Assembly (NCBI GenBank): GCA_963662175.1
Contig: OY759218.1
Location: 2,720,001 to 2,784,000 of the forward strand
From: Aradus depressus
Lineage: Eukaryota; Arthropoda; Insecta; Hemiptera; Aradidae
DNA: 64,000 nt
Direction of reading: 5' to 3'
The notes beneath the pieces are model-generated. The model ran no database searches. It saw nothing but the letters and a program-made list of their open reading frames with translations, and had not been told where the DNA came from. Shown one piece after another: positions 20,740 through 31,971 of this stretch. The translations under genes were made by a program, and so were the position numbers. Position 1 is the first letter of the stretch; the number at the start of each line of letters is the position of its first letter.

Positions 20740-20925
20740 GGCTATGTACTTCCCCAGCACGAACTAATTCATTATATTCTCTCTCTGCCTCCAAAGCATC
20801 TAAGCTCCGTTTAGGCTAAAACTCAATATTTGTCATACAAAGCTTCTGAATCCTCATAACTAATTTTGTGACGATACCTTCATTACACCGGCTTAACATT
20901 TTCGCAGAAATATTGTAAACACTTA
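20740..20925 (+). repeat. ACTTCC-family 5' end fragment
   Basis: TGTACTTCCCCAGCACGAAC, then CTCTCTCTGCCTCC and ACGATACCTTCATTACACCG, give the family's opposite terminus and first internal unit. Confidence 0.7.
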
Positions 20926-21140
20926 TTAAAAAATATAAAGAAAAACAAATGTTTTTTAAAAAATATTGTCTATTTCACAAGATATATAAAATACTATGAT
21001 ACTAAAATACGAAACGTATTTGTTAAGTGGTGGCTGAAGAAGGTAGCAATACCGAACGTACTTCCATATATTTTATATATCTTTTGAAATAGACAATATT
21101 TTTGAAAAACATTCGTTTTTCTTTATATTTTTTATTCATT
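20925..21140. mobile_element. Foldback element with hammerhead-like core
   Basis: Inverted arms of about 70 bp (about 20928-20996 and 21063-21135) share ATATTGTCTATTTCACAAGA with the insertion at 16393. Between them on the plus strand lie CTGAAGA (21034-21040), a perfect GGTA-GCAA-TACC hairpin (21042-21053) and GAAC (21054). No clear target duplication was found. Confidence 0.65.
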
Positions 21141-21385
21141 ACATTTTTTTTTAGATTTTTGAGTTGAGCTCCCCTTTTTTGAATTTACATATGAAATTTT
21201 GTACTACATTTATTATAACGGCAATTATTAGAGTTTTTGGGTTAATCATTTTCACAGACACACAAATTCACAAACATAGAGGCAGACAGACATTTTATTT
21301 TTTATCTTTGAAATCAGGGGTTCAAAAAGAATTTTTGAAATACATACCTTCTCCTATACTTCGTATAGCTGGGAATGTAAAAGTG
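21140..21385 (+). repeat. ACTTCC-family right end
   Basis: Internal unit plus the terminal TCTCCTATACTTCGTATAGC and TGGGAATGTA. Confidence 0.7.
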
Positions 21386-21732
21386 GGATTATGGTGCACT
21401 AAATGTAAATTTCCTGTAAAGTCTAGTTTGTGTTATATAGCTAAGGATGTTGTAACAATTACTGCATGCTAAATTATCATATATTAGACAACTATGTCGT
21501 CTGTTTGATCGAACTGTGTTTACCCATTGAGTTATGTAGACCACACAAGTTTGCAGGGAAATACACACGCTAAAGTTTATATGTGAAGTAATTGTTGGGA
21601 AAACATTTTGTTCAGTGGACGGTGAGGTTTCGAGTGATATCTTGCTTGAGCTTGTCCAGTGGTTTCCAACGTGAAGTATGCACCACAATGTTTTCAAAGT
21701 GCAGTATGTACCACAATTATTACGCGGGAAAT

Positions 21733-22290
21733 GTTTCCATTTTACTTCTCCGGTTATAAGTACAGGGAAAGTTATATATTCAGTCTGAAATTCGATGCGG
21801 AGTTTTCCAAACTCCTGATTCCATAAATGAAAAAAAAATCTATTTGGCTTTGTGAATGTGTGTGTTTCTGAGCATGGTAACTCCCGGTAGAATGAATGTA
21901 TCGACATGAAATCTTATATGTATATCCAAAACCAAGGACGACACCTATTTATTTTCAGCAAAATCAGCCGAAGGGGAGGGAGGAGTAGTCAGGGCTCAAC
22001 TCAAAAATCCCAATTACTGCCGATGTAATGAATATATCGACATGAAATTTTATATTTAAATTCAAAACCCCATAAGAATGACACTTTTCAATTATCCGCG
22101 AAATCGTTCAAAGGGAAGGGGGAGACCAGAGAAGGGGCTCGACTCAAATAAGCTGATAACTGCCCATGTAATGAATGTATCGACGCAAAATTTAGTATGA
22201 GGAGGTTTTAGCCCAGGGAAGAGAGAGGAAAAACGTAATTGATTAATTCGTATTGGGTAATCACGTAGCCGGTGAGCAAAAATAAAATGT
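21733..22290 (-). repeat. ACTTCC-family copy, near full length
   Basis: Read on the minus strand it has all parts: the TATTGGGTAATC/CCGGTGA terminus (about 22250), three internal GTAATGAATGTATCGAC-type units at about 21891, 22026 and 22168 (roughly 135-140 bp apart), and the TACTTCTCCGG end at 21736. It is one of the best copies for a consensus. The 172-codon frame here is a shadow. Confidence 0.75.
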
Positions 22291-22299
22291 GAAAAAAAA

Positions 22300-22690
22300 T
22301 ATAATGTAAATTCAGAATCTAAGGAGATTGTGTAAGGACACAACCCAAATGTGGAATATTTTTAGTTGATTTAAATGTATCTTTTTTATTGCCTTCTAGA
22401 AGTGGGGAAATGCATTAATTCTCCTATGCTTCATTTAGTTGGGGATGCATAAAATGAATATTTTTGTTTGTCCCTTCCATTGAATGGTTAAATTCCCAGT
22501 AACTATGTGTAAGCGGATTGGGGGAATGCGAACTAGCGTAAGGAATGGCTTATAATAGGTATCAAAAGCTTAGTCCATACATTAGGCGAAGAACCGCAGA
22601 CATTTCGATGAGATTAGCAAATAATCTATATAGGATTTAGCTTATCATCTGGTTAGAAGGAATATTACCCATCACTGGAAATACAGGGTG
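22300..22690. other. No recognisable feature
   Basis: AT-rich, no credible coding frame; a short ACTTCC-like stub near 22420-22450. Confidence 0.45.
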
Positions 22691-23194
22691 TCGCAACTTG
22701 GAGCCATTTACTTATGAAAATATTGTTATGGATGACCTCTTCGTAATTTTTTCGAATTTTCAAAATAGTGCTCGAAAGTTGTCTTTTGCTATGTAGCGGA
22801 AGAATGCAAAAGTATTTTTAAAAAATTGAATTTTTGAAGTTCCACCAAGACTTTAAAGTTATAAAAATTCAAAATACGCTCTTTTTTTAGTTTTGGGTGG
22901 ATGAACATTTTTTTTATTAGAATTATTTAAACTATGTCATTTAACATAACAATAAATCATGATCTGAGGAACAAAAAATCAAACACTTGAGTCACTTGAG
23001 GAGGTGATGACGACCGAAGAGGCTTCAGTGGTCCTCCTCAGGCAGGAAGTCACGCAGTTAGCGACGATTCAGTGCTGCTTGGCAAGGACCGCACCAACAT
23101 TGCTTCCACTAGTGTGAAGTACGAATTGTACGAATTTGTGTATAGTTTTGTGTGACTGTGTAAGAATGGTTTTGACGAGATCGCAGTGTAATGT

Positions 23195-23345
23195 TATGTT
23201 CCAAACGTGGTATAGGCGTATTTTATTTGAATTCTTTTGGTCTGAGATGGCTTGGCAGAACCCCAGAGCGGAACACCGTACGTCCAGATAGGTCTGATAA
23301 CAGACGAAGTTGAGATAGTTTTACGGTATTCGAACTGAGTAGTAT
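23195..23345 (-). pseudogene. Jockey-type LINE RT C-terminal relic
   Basis: The minus strand encodes SSVIRPIWTYGVPLWGSAKP then SQTKRIQ, the conserved region after the RT thumb in Jockey-clade elements. The same stretch starts the fragment at 38131. Sequence down to about 22690 may be its decayed 3' part, but I cannot read it confidently. Confidence 0.55.
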
Positions 23346-23384
23346 TGAGGTGAGAGTGAGGCGTTTTGCTCCCTAAGCATTTAC

Positions 23385-23680
23385 TTTACATTTCTATTTC
23401 CCGAGCTATACGGGGTACAGTATAAGGGAAGTAATCGGTCAGAAGTATATTGTCTTTGATTCGCTTACATTTTTTTCTGCATTTGACGAATTCTGAAACT
23501 AGATTTTTTTTTCAAGAAAAGTGAGGTTTGAATGAGAACGATAACTGCTAATGGAAAACGTTATTTATCAATATTGACAACTAAAGAAATATTTCTCCTA
23601 ATGATGCTATCAATACAGCTGAAACATAATTGATTAAGTCGTGCTGGGGAAGTGCATTGCCGGTGATTCACCATTTTTTT
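23385..23680 (-). repeat. ACTTCC-family copy
   Basis: It begins TTTCCCGAGCTATACGG and ends GTGCTGGGGAAGTGCATTGC then CGGTGATTCACC, so both termini are present with a shortened interior. Confidence 0.7.
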
Positions 23681-23944
23681 AAGGAAGCTTCTGCGAACCT
23701 AAATTCGTACTGCTGCTGCTGCTCACAATTCAATTTCTTTTCAGATCTTCTTCTTGTCTTTGAATATACACAGTGTAACACATGCTAACTTTCTACATTC
23801 TCATTTTGCACTCAGAATGCTTGTAATAAATGTTAATAATAAGTAACTTTACATTTCAAAGCGTTTTCCTAAGTTTTACTCAACTTCTTGTCTTGCCTGC
23901 GGTCTTTCTGTAACCAGACAAGTATAATATGTAAACTAAAACAT

Positions 23945-24195
23945 GGTTGATGAATGACCGGCAATCTACTTCCCCAGCACGAATTGACAACTAAGTTTGC
24001 GCTCTCCCTCTGAAACCAATCTACCGACTTGTTTGATAATCAAAAGATATCTTATTCAGGCACTTCTCATTCATTTCGTGAAATTCATTCTATCGAGAGT
24101 TATCGTGCTCACTGACGCACACAGACAGACAGGGTATATTTAAACCAATTTTGAAATCAGGGGTCGAAAAACATGGAATTCCGGTGAAACCTTTT
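23945..24195 (+). repeat. ACTTCC-family copy, + orientation
   Basis: It opens ACCGGCAATCTACTTCCCCA then GCACGAATTGA, has GCGCTCTCCCTCTGAAACC, jumps to the ATCGAGAGTTATCGTGCTCA block and ends at CATGGAATTCCGGTGAAAC. Confidence 0.75.
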
Positions 24196-24199
24196 TTTT

Positions 24200-24725
24200 T
24201 TAAATTTATTTATTTATAGCCACAATTATGCAAGAAAAAAATAATGACGTGAAATGGTTGAGAGAGGAAGAAGAGGGAGAGGAAGAGCCCTCATGGAGGG
24301 CTATCTATATGCCAAACTATCTACTTTAATCTTCTTAGGGGATTGTGGGCTAAATTTGCATTTAAAAATTTGCGAATTTCCGGATTGATGTGTAAGTGAA
24401 TTTTATATACGGTAGAGCTAAGACTTCTAACATCAAAAGAATACAGATATTTCTATACAAGACTCCCGACTGATGACACAATGCCCACCATACGCACAGG
24501 TGAAAACTTAACGTCCAAGTTGAATAAAAAATAGGACATTTTTAAAAAAAAAATTGACTTTTGATAAACTTGAATTTTGCAGATCCTTTTTCACAAAGAA
24601 AATATATTTCAAACGATATAACGTATATTCCTTTGAGCTATATGTTACTTTTGGAAATGACATCAAACTAGATATTTTCTTATTTGAATCCCGAGACCCT
24701 TAGGTTTTTTTTGTTTAAACAGTAA
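24200..24725. other. No recognisable feature
   Basis: AT-rich; includes a purine-rich stretch at 24262-24290. No coding frame or matched repeat. Confidence 0.45.
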
Positions 24726-24727
24726 GT

Positions 24728-24905
24728 AAACCTTGAGCCCGCCGGGACGTTAAGCTATTTTTTCGAGCCTGTACGATGTCAGGTTCTCGTTCCGGACCGC
24801 CACAGTAGAGTCGTGCTCATGTCCACCAGAGCAACAGAAGAGCGATCTGGTAGTAGGCGATATGACCTCGTAGTTAAAGACCGGGTATGGGCCACAATAA
24901 CTAAG
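24728..24905 (+). mobile_element. SINE-A copy without head
   Basis: It runs from CCGGGACGTTAAGC through TGTACGATGTCAGGT to GATATGACCTCGTAGTTAAA and GGGCCACAATAACTAA. The CACCCTAGG spacer segment is deleted. Confidence 0.8.
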
Positions 24906-25049
24906 TTATGGGATCCAATTTTTTTTCTCGATTGGACCTCTCGTTCAAAAGTTGAAAGTGGGAACTTTGAACTCACGAATTCTCATTGGCGTATCGTATA
25001 ACTTGTCGTAGTTTCCAAGATGTCAGTAGAGGTCACTTGGTTCGGTTTT

Positions 25050-25790
25050 ATTACGTTTCTGGAATAACTCCTTTTGGTCGATTTGGCTGAAAATCAGTAG
25101 GAGTCTTACTTATTAACTTTTGAATTAAAAGATAATACTTCGTGTTGATATATTCATTCTTTTGGGTGTTATTGAGTCCAGGGATAGAGAAATTTAGATT
25201 TTCGTCTTTTTGGGATTATGGGAAACATGAAACTCAATATCGAATTTTTGACTGATCTCAACGCTTGGAAGTAACAATGGTGTTATTTTTTCCCAAAGTT
25301 CCAAAAGATGAACTGCTCCACATCTCATAAATTGGGTCATAAATTTTTTTTGAGAGACATATATTTTTCATTTCTTTCTTTCTTCATTGTCATCGGGTAT
25401 TGGATTCTTAACTGCTTCTAGAAAGTAATTTCAGAAAATAAAAATACAATGGCATGAAGTATTCGAAAAAAATCATCAGTAAATATCTGGAATTTTTAAT
25501 ATAAACATTTAATTCAAAAAGGACAATCACGGAAAGTTAATATGATGGATTTTATTTTGCCAGCTATACAAAGTATAGGGAAAGTTCGTTGAGAAATTCG
25601 ATGTTGAGATTTCTCCGGATTTTCTTGTTTACCGACCCCCTCATTCATCAAAAATGAAAAAAAAAAAACATTTGCTTGTGCGTGTACGAGTATGTGTCTG
25701 TGAACAGAATGAATGTATCGACAAGAAGTTGTACATGCGCAGAACCCCATAAGAACGACATTTATTATGGCATTACAGAAAAGTGATCAG
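25050..25790. repeat. Two ACTTCC-family fragments
   Basis: A plus-strand fragment at 25050-25265 (GATTTGGCTGAAAATCAGTA) and a minus-strand fragment at 25545-25790 starting TTTGCCAGCTATACAAAGTA. The DNA between them is unassigned. Confidence 0.6.
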
Positions 25791-25799
25791 GTCACCCAT

Positions 25800-26215
25800 G
25801 AGAAGGTTCCATGAATGAATAATGCGTTAACGTACTTACTATTAACATTTATTCATAAAAGTTTGGCTCAGAAACTACTAACCATCGCCACTTTGATTAG
25901 CTCGTAAAATAACACCGGTCAAACAGTCCGTTATATATTTATTTGTAGATGAATAATGTATTATCAAAATTTACTAATTTTGTACAGTTAATTATACTAT
26001 TTTATATGAAATTAATTAATTAAATAATTAAATTGATTTGTACAATCCGAAATTTAATACGAGGATTCAGAAGCCCCTATGTAAGTAAGTCAACTAATGA
26101 TTTTTTAATTTGAATCAATTAAATAATAATAATATTTATTTTCGTTAAACCATAAAATGGTATTCGGATATATCTTATGATTTTGTACATCAAAATAGCT
26201 TATACAATAAATAAG
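25800..26215. other. No gene; AT-rich, old LINE tail
   Basis: The stretch 26110-26215 resembles the reverse complement of 8350-8435 (TAA-rich, GTTAAACCATAA). Confidence 0.45.
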
Positions 26216-26590
26216 TAATACAAGATGTATCAGTCCAAAATATTTTATTTTTTACCACAACTAGTTCCGTCAATCTGACATCTTCAGGTGGTGAATCTGA
26301 ACATACATAAGTCTAGAATTTACGACCATTCACAGCTCATGTCAATCATTAATAATATATAAGTTAAAAAGAACACAGTGCAATTATATACAATTTTTTT
26401 TTTTTTAACACGCAAAAATTACCTTTTATTAATGATTGACATGAGCTGTGAATGGTCGAAAGTTCTAGTCTAATTTGGTTTATGTACGAGTATGTTCAGA
26501 TTCACCACCTGAAGATGTATGATTGACGAAACTACTTGTGGTAAAAAATAAAATATGTTGGACTGATAAATCTGTATTACTTTTTAACAA
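26216..26590. mobile_element. Foldback element with hammerhead-like core in each arm
   Basis: Inverted arms of about 155 bp (26216-26375 and 26430-26590) surround an A/T-rich centre. Minus-strand core 26291-26255 and plus-strand core 26505-26541 are both enclosed by CCAC/GTGG pairs. There is no open frame. This fits paired terminal repeats of a Penelope-like element with the coding part missing. Confidence 0.7.
26505..26541 (+). ncRNA. Hammerhead-like core
   Basis: CCAC, CTGAAGA (26509-26515), a loop of 12 bases, GAAAC (26528-26532), TACTT, GTGG (26538-26541). CCAC and GTGG form stem I. The opposite arm has the same CCAC/GTGG closure and a better stem II (GTCA-GAT-TGAC) but GGAAC in place of GAAAC. 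Confidence 0.45.
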
Positions 26591-26714
26591 GTAAGTCCAC
26601 TACATGCGCCTATCACCAAGATATATAGCATATAGTATGTATATTGCAATCGACATTAAATCTTAGAATACAAACATCAAACACCAAGGTATGAGATGAA
26701 AAATAATATATTAA

Positions 26715-26780
26715 GGACGATATTTCGGGGCCATCAAAAACCCCTTCCTCAGGTCACAAAGAGCGAAATATAGAAAAAAT
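26715..26780 (-). ncRNA. Hammerhead-like core in PLE-type end
   Basis: The minus strand reads GTGAC, CTGAGGA (26752-26746), GGGG/CCCC stem II, GAAAT. The flank CGCTCTTTGTGACCTGAGGA is similar to the motif at 27715-27755, so both belong to one family. A stem I partner is not evident. Confidence 0.35.
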
Positions 26781-26977
26781 AAATAAAAAAGAAAGCGAAA
26801 CATACAAAAAAAATATATAAATGAATTAACAAATAGATGTAAAGTAAATAGTATATAAAACTAAAATGATTGATGATAATAATAAAAATATATTAAATAA
26901 AAGTAATTAGGATTATAGAATATTGATGGAGGACCTCTGCCAAGAAGATATAAATAAAAAGTACCAAATTTTTATTC

Positions 26978-27065
26978 ACCGGAATTGTCTGTACCTGACA
27001 TCGTACAGAATTGGGAGCATCCCTAAACGCCCCCTCCGAAGGACGGCGTGATATCACCCTTTACC
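26978..27065 (-). mobile_element. SINE-A middle fragment
   Basis: The reverse complement contains GCCGTCCTTCGGAGGGGGCG and TGTACGATGTCAGGTACAG, the central part of SINE-A. Confidence 0.7.
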
Positions 27066-27670
27066 TTTTTCTAAAGTTTCAGTTATATACTTCAGTAGGT
27101 TCCAAAACATGAGGAGAAACAGACGAACGGACATATAGAATTACGTCAAACACTCGTTAATAGGGTTTGGTATACGGTCTTCCAACTATGGAACTCTAAA
27201 AAAATACATCATGTTCCAAATTTGAAATTTAGACATCTGAAAGGGAAAATGGTTATGGAGTTTATGCAATAGTTAGGAAAGCTAAGCCGAATGCGGAAAT
27301 ATTTAAGGTATTTATTTCATAACCACCAAAGGGCATATGTCTGTATTTGCGGTTGTAAAATAGAATTGAATTGTATTTCTGTGTTCTCGGAATGTTTACA
27401 ACTATCTAAGGGTCTATCTTCCCTTTATGAAACTATTTACGAAGCTGCTAAAGGGAACCCTTTAGAAGGAATTTTTACAATTGTCTTTCTCAGCATGAAA
27501 ATTACTGTAATTTTCCAATAAAAACATTACAAAAAGGAGAGGTGACCGTTGCAACAGCTAAATTTTCGCTCTTCCTCTAAACCCAGTAGAACAAAAGAAA
27601 ATCAACAGGTGTCTCACTTAAGACCTGGGTGCACTCACAAAATTGCATAACAGTAGTTTTTTAATTTATT
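27066..27670. other. No assigned gene
   Basis: A 76-codon frame at 27291-27521 (plus) has no recognisable motif and lies among repeats; I do not call it. A short ACTTCC-like stub lies at 27545-27660. Confidence 0.4.
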
Positions 27671-27714
27671 TTAAATTATGATAAATATTTTTTATAATTC
27701 TTTCTATAAAGGTC

Positions 27715-27755
27715 TTTTTCACCATTTCGGGATGTCCCTTCTTCAGGTCACAATG
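27715..27755 (-). ncRNA. Hammerhead-like core
   Basis: Minus strand: GTGAC, CTGAAGA (27746-27740), A, hairpin GGG-ACAT-CCC, GAAAT. Same family as 26715-26780. Confidence 0.35.
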
Positions 27756-27909
27756 TGCAAAATATAGACAGGAAAGAACAATAAGAAAAATGATAGCAAT
27801 ACCAATTCAAAATTATAATACATAAAATAAATTAGTGTATAAGTAATAAAAAATACTGACATTAGTAATCAAAATATAAAACAAAAAATAAAGAAAGACG
27901 TATGATTTT

Positions 27910-28045
27910 TGTTTTTTTTAAATATTGTCTATTTCACAAAATATATGGGAGTACTTTCGGTATTGCTACCATCTTCAGCCACGATTTAACAAATACAATA
28001 TTTTTAAAAAAAAAGTTTTTCTTTATGTTTTATTAAGTTTTTTAC
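27910..28045 (-). mobile_element. Foldback fragment with hammerhead-like core
   Basis: It contains ATATTGTCTATTTCACAAAA and, on the minus strand, CTGAAGA (27978-27972), T, hairpin GGTA-GCAA-TACC, GAAAGTACTCCC. It is the same family as 20925-21140, here with GAAA intact and a self-complementary AGTACT. The left arm is shortened. Confidence 0.6.
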
Positions 28046-28699
28046 AATATCTCTGCAAAAAATGTTAAGTATCAATAAAAAAAAAGTAGATTCGATAGAC
28101 CTTATACGAGGATATCTGTGGAACTCTGAAGAACTCTGCCAAGAAAATAAAAATGAAAGCTAAGTATGAAATAATGTTTTTTGTATATGAAATACGATTT
28201 TTACTTCCTTCGGTGGATAATGTTCAATAACTTTGAAGAGGTTAAAAACAGTGGAGTACTATCCAATATAGTGACCTATATTTCGATTTTTAAAAGAAAA
28301 TTGGATTTTAAAATAAATTGAATTTGAAGCTGAAAAACGGTCATTTTTTTCTATACTCAGCCCATATATAAAAAATGTATTTAAAAAATGAACGTAAATA
28401 AATAAAACAATAAAAAAAGTAAAAAAGAACGGCCTTATAATAAATTTATTTGTGATATAAAATTCGAAGGTAACTTGGACAGAACTCACATAAAAAATTT
28501 ATATATGCACATATAAAATCTTTTTCCTCAAAATGTTCATTAAAATAAAAAAATCTATCTTATAAAAAGACCAACACTGATTTGAAAAATAGTTGGTGGT
28601 ATTGCTGTGGTCTGGATGGCGTTAGAAAATTAGGCTAGTGGAACTACACCCATTCTCTAACTATACAATTTTCAAAGAGAAGTATACTTAGATTGTGTT

Positions 28700-29170
28700 A
28701 TATCCTTGCTTTTTACCTCTTATACCTTTAGTATAAAGAAGTATTGTAATCGTGAGAAAATGGATGAGATGGAGTTTTCGAGGTTGCCGGAACATGTTTT
28801 GTTCATTTTTGCGATGATGTCTGCCTGGGTGTGTACGTGAGCACTCTCGATTAACTCCGAAACGATTGTAGCAATAATGAACTTGATATTGATGAGGGGA
28901 AGATGTCATTTGTGCTAACGTACATCTCATTAGATTACGTACTTCATGACCTAAGTACTTTTTACGAGATATCGCTCATATTTTTGACCTAATCAAAAAT
29001 ACCCTAATATAAAAGTTATAGAGACAATTTAAAGGCACATTTGATATATACCAAAAAAATCGTGTTTCATATTCAAAAACATTATTTGATACATAGATTC
29101 CATTCGTATTTTTTGACAGTTCCGCGAAAACTATCCTCTTTGAGGTCTGTCGAATCTACGTTTTAATCAT
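28700..29170 (-). repeat. Repeat A copy
   Basis: It shares TTTGCGATGATGTCTGCCTG, GATTGTAGCAATAATGAAC and the TTTACGAGATATCGCTCATA block with the copies at 2540, 33125 and 48055. Strand is arbitrary. Confidence 0.6.
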
Positions 29171-29251
29171 TTTTTAAAAATTATTTATGTACTCATTATA
29201 TAATCTCTTTGTTCATTATCTTATGAATTTTTATTATAATTTAATTTTTTT

Positions 29252-29252
<1 letters not shown>

Positions 29253-29282
<30 letters not shown>
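29253..29282. repeat. (AT)n microsatellite
   Basis: About 14 TA dinucleotides. Confidence 0.95.
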
Positions 29283-29283
<1 letters not shown>

Positions 29284-29312
29284 GTATATACATATTTATA
29301 ATTGTTATTGCA

Positions 29313-29400
29313 GGGCTCATGTCCATAAGAGCGACGAAAGAGCGCTCCGGTAATATGCGATATGACCTCATAGTTAAAGCCCGGGCTTGAGTCACAGTCT
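29313..29400 (+). mobile_element. SINE-A 3' end fragment
   Basis: GGGCTCATGTCCATAAGAGC to ATATGACCTCATAGTTAAAG and TTGAGTCACAGT. Confidence 0.75.
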
Positions 29401-29689
29401 AACGTACTGTTTTAATGAAGGTAACCTAGCAGCTGGGGAACAAAAAATAAAATAACCTTGCCATTTGAGTCTAGTGTGAAGCCATTATAATTTTGTGAGT
29501 GTATATAGAACTTGGTGACGGACATGTTAGACATTTAATTAATTATTTGATTTATATTAATGTGTTAGTTCGTAGCTAAACATAATAAACAAATTTATGT
29601 TTCTGAAAGTAACAGTTTGAGTTCTGCATTTGAATTTAGTTTGAATTGTGTAATTATATGAGCACTTAACCCTTTCATTTGCAAAACAG

Positions 29690-29945
29690 TTACAATAAAA
29701 ATAACCTAATGATTTTCGGCCAAAGGAGAGGGGCTTAACACAAAAACTGTATTAACTGTCAATATAATGAATGTATGGACACGAAATTGATTCTGAGGAT
29801 GCAGAAGTGTCTGTATGAGTCAACCATTGATTTTTAGACAAAACGTCATTAGTTTCAGAGGAAGAACGAAATGTTAGATGGTTAAGGACAAGGTACGTGT
29901 TGAGAAAGTACATTGCTGTTGATTCATGGACGACTATTTTAGACT
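29690..29945 (-). repeat. ACTTCC-family fragment
   Basis: The terminal AGAAAGTACATTGCTGTTGA and one GTATGGACACGAAATTG unit are visible. The sequence 29950-30550 beyond it has no feature I recognise. Confidence 0.6.
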
Positions 29946-30552
29946 GTATGAATATTACGAATACATAATATATACAGCGGTACAGTTGTAACCACCTAGA
30001 CGAAAAAGTATACCATTGCTGATGTGAATTGGCCTAATAACATAACTTTCATTTGAACAGTGTGAGTAACTAGAGGTGCTATTTTTCTGTACCAATGAAA
30101 AGTAGACCAATTATTTCCGTAACTTCTAATTTTATATTTATTTTGTGTTTCTTCTTTCACTTTCACTTTCAGCCATCTAAAAGGTTATTTCTGGAGGAAA
30201 CTTTACTTTTTCTTTAAAAAAATAGGGAGATATTTGTTGCTTAGGAGTAAAGACGACGCTTTGATTTTTTTTTTAAGACTTTTCAATTTGTTCGAAGTTT
30301 GAAGAAGACACAAATTTTTTTTTCCTCGATGCTTCTGGCCTAAAATATTTTTTTTCCTAGAATTTACATCTCTTATACAAATTATAAAAATATGGTACAT
30401 TGAAGGGTTCCCCCCTAGGTGAAAACTGTCAGAAAAAATTATTTAACAGGTCACTAGCAAATAAAGAATTGAGAAAAAATTGTTTAAAATATTAAACTTA
30501 CATAACTATTCACAGAATTCATTTTCAAATATTTTTACAAATTCAATTTTAC

Positions 30553-30600
30553 GCAGGGCCGGCCCTAGAAATTATGCCGCCCCGCGGATTTTTCCTGCGA
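30553..30600 (+). repeat. Possible DNA-transposon end
   Basis: GCAGGGCCGGCCCTAG followed by CCGCCCCGCGG resembles the GC-rich left end of the hAT-type element at 58975 (CAGGGGCGGCTCTAG). No matching right end was found. Confidence 0.3.
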
Positions 30601-30669
30601 AATCTTCCTCATAAAGTAAATTTATTCCTTACACACGCTTATAATTATTTTTTTCCAACGTCCACGTTC

Positions 30670-31155
30670 AGTGGGCTTCCCGGCTGTATGAAGTAGTTAA
30701 TTTAATTGGTCACGAATTCGATGATGAGTTTTCACTGGAATTCTATACATTTCCGACCCACTATTTCCAAAATTAAAAAGAACCTGTGTGTCTGTCACAA
30801 GAAAGTGTCTGTCTCTGAACACAATAACTCCTGTTAGAATAAATGTATCGACACAGAGTTTCGTAGGAAAATTTGAAATCACATAAGGACTACACATATT
30901 AATTTCCGAGGAATCGGTCGGAGGGAAAGGATAGATCAGAAAAGGCTCAACTCAAAAACGCCAATAACTGCCGTTATAATGATCAATGTATGGACACAGC
31001 ATTTTATACTTAAATTCAGAACCCTAAAAGGACTATTAATTTTATGAAAAGGGGGATCAAAGGAGTGTAAGTCAACTATATATTTTATCCCAAAGTCGAA
31101 TGATTTTGAAGGGAGTGGAAAATTGATTAATTCATGCTGGGGAAGTATATATATT
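30670..31155 (-). repeat. ACTTCC-family copy, near full length
   Basis: It runs from GCTTCCCGGCTGTATGAAGT to TTCATGCTGGGGAAGTATA, with internal units at about 30840 and 30980. Confidence 0.75.
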
Positions 31156-31229
31156 TTTTATCATTGTGGAAAAGACCCTTACGGAAGAATTATAGAAAAT
31201 ATTTATCATAATTTAAGTTAAATACATAA

Positions 31230-31425
31230 TTGTCTATGTAATGAATGTATCGACACGAAATTTTATATGAGGATTGAAAAATCTTTGAGTGTACCTATTG
31301 ATTTTCAGGAAAAATTGGGCTAAGAAGAGAAGGATTTAGAGAGAGAGCGAAAACGTAATGAATTACAAATAAATGGAGCTGGAGAAGTACATTGCCTGTG
31401 GTTCACCGACTATTTTTTTTTTTTA
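31230..31425 (-). repeat. ACTTCC-family fragment
   Basis: It ends GGAGCTGGAGAAGTACATTG then CCTGTGGTTCACCGACTATT. Confidence 0.7.
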
Positions 31426-31669
31426 TCAAGTATTACAATAATTTTTACTTTTCCAAAATATTTTATCAGGGTGTTGTATTGAGCTAAAACCACATCCCGC
31501 AGTAAGCGTTCTGAGGTAGCCTAGCTTCTTAAAACAAGAACTTAAGAGGCTTAGCAGGGAGCATTCAACCCAAATACGTCTCAATTTAATGGAAAGGTTT
31601 AGCAAAATTCACTTTCTTCTGCTTATTTATAAAATTTAAATGGGTTTGTTTAATTGTATAAGCAGGTTT

Positions 31670-31971
31670 TACTTCCCCAGTGATTCGAAGTATATGGGAA
31701 GTTCTGTAATTGGTCAGAAGTTTCATTAAGTTTTTGCTGTCCCCCCAAAACCAGACCGTTTGTGCTAAAAACAACAGTAGTTGACTTCTCTTCATATTGA
31801 ATTTCTTTTCGATACATTCATTCTTCGGCAGTTATTAGGGTTTTTGGGTTAAGCACTTCCTCTCATCCCCCCTTCCCTTTGGCCATTTCCGTCCTTATGG
31901 GGTTCTTGATACAGATATACAATTTCATGTCGATAATCCACTCTCTCAGGAGTTATCGTGTTCGCAGACTT
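31670..31971 (+). repeat. ACTTCC-family copy split by LINE scrap
   Basis: It starts TTACTTCCCCAGTGATTCGA and resumes after the LINE at 32378 up to about 32455 (GACAGATTACATAACTT). A further minus-oriented copy follows at 32455-32800, ending GCATGGGGAAGTACATTGCC. Confidence 0.75.

Noticed and set aside
21389..21907. 172-codon minus-strand frame
   Set aside because: Runs through unrelated DNA and an ACTTCC repeat; no motif.
27291..27521. 76-codon frame
   Set aside because: No recognisable domain, no splice or promoter context, surrounded by repeats.
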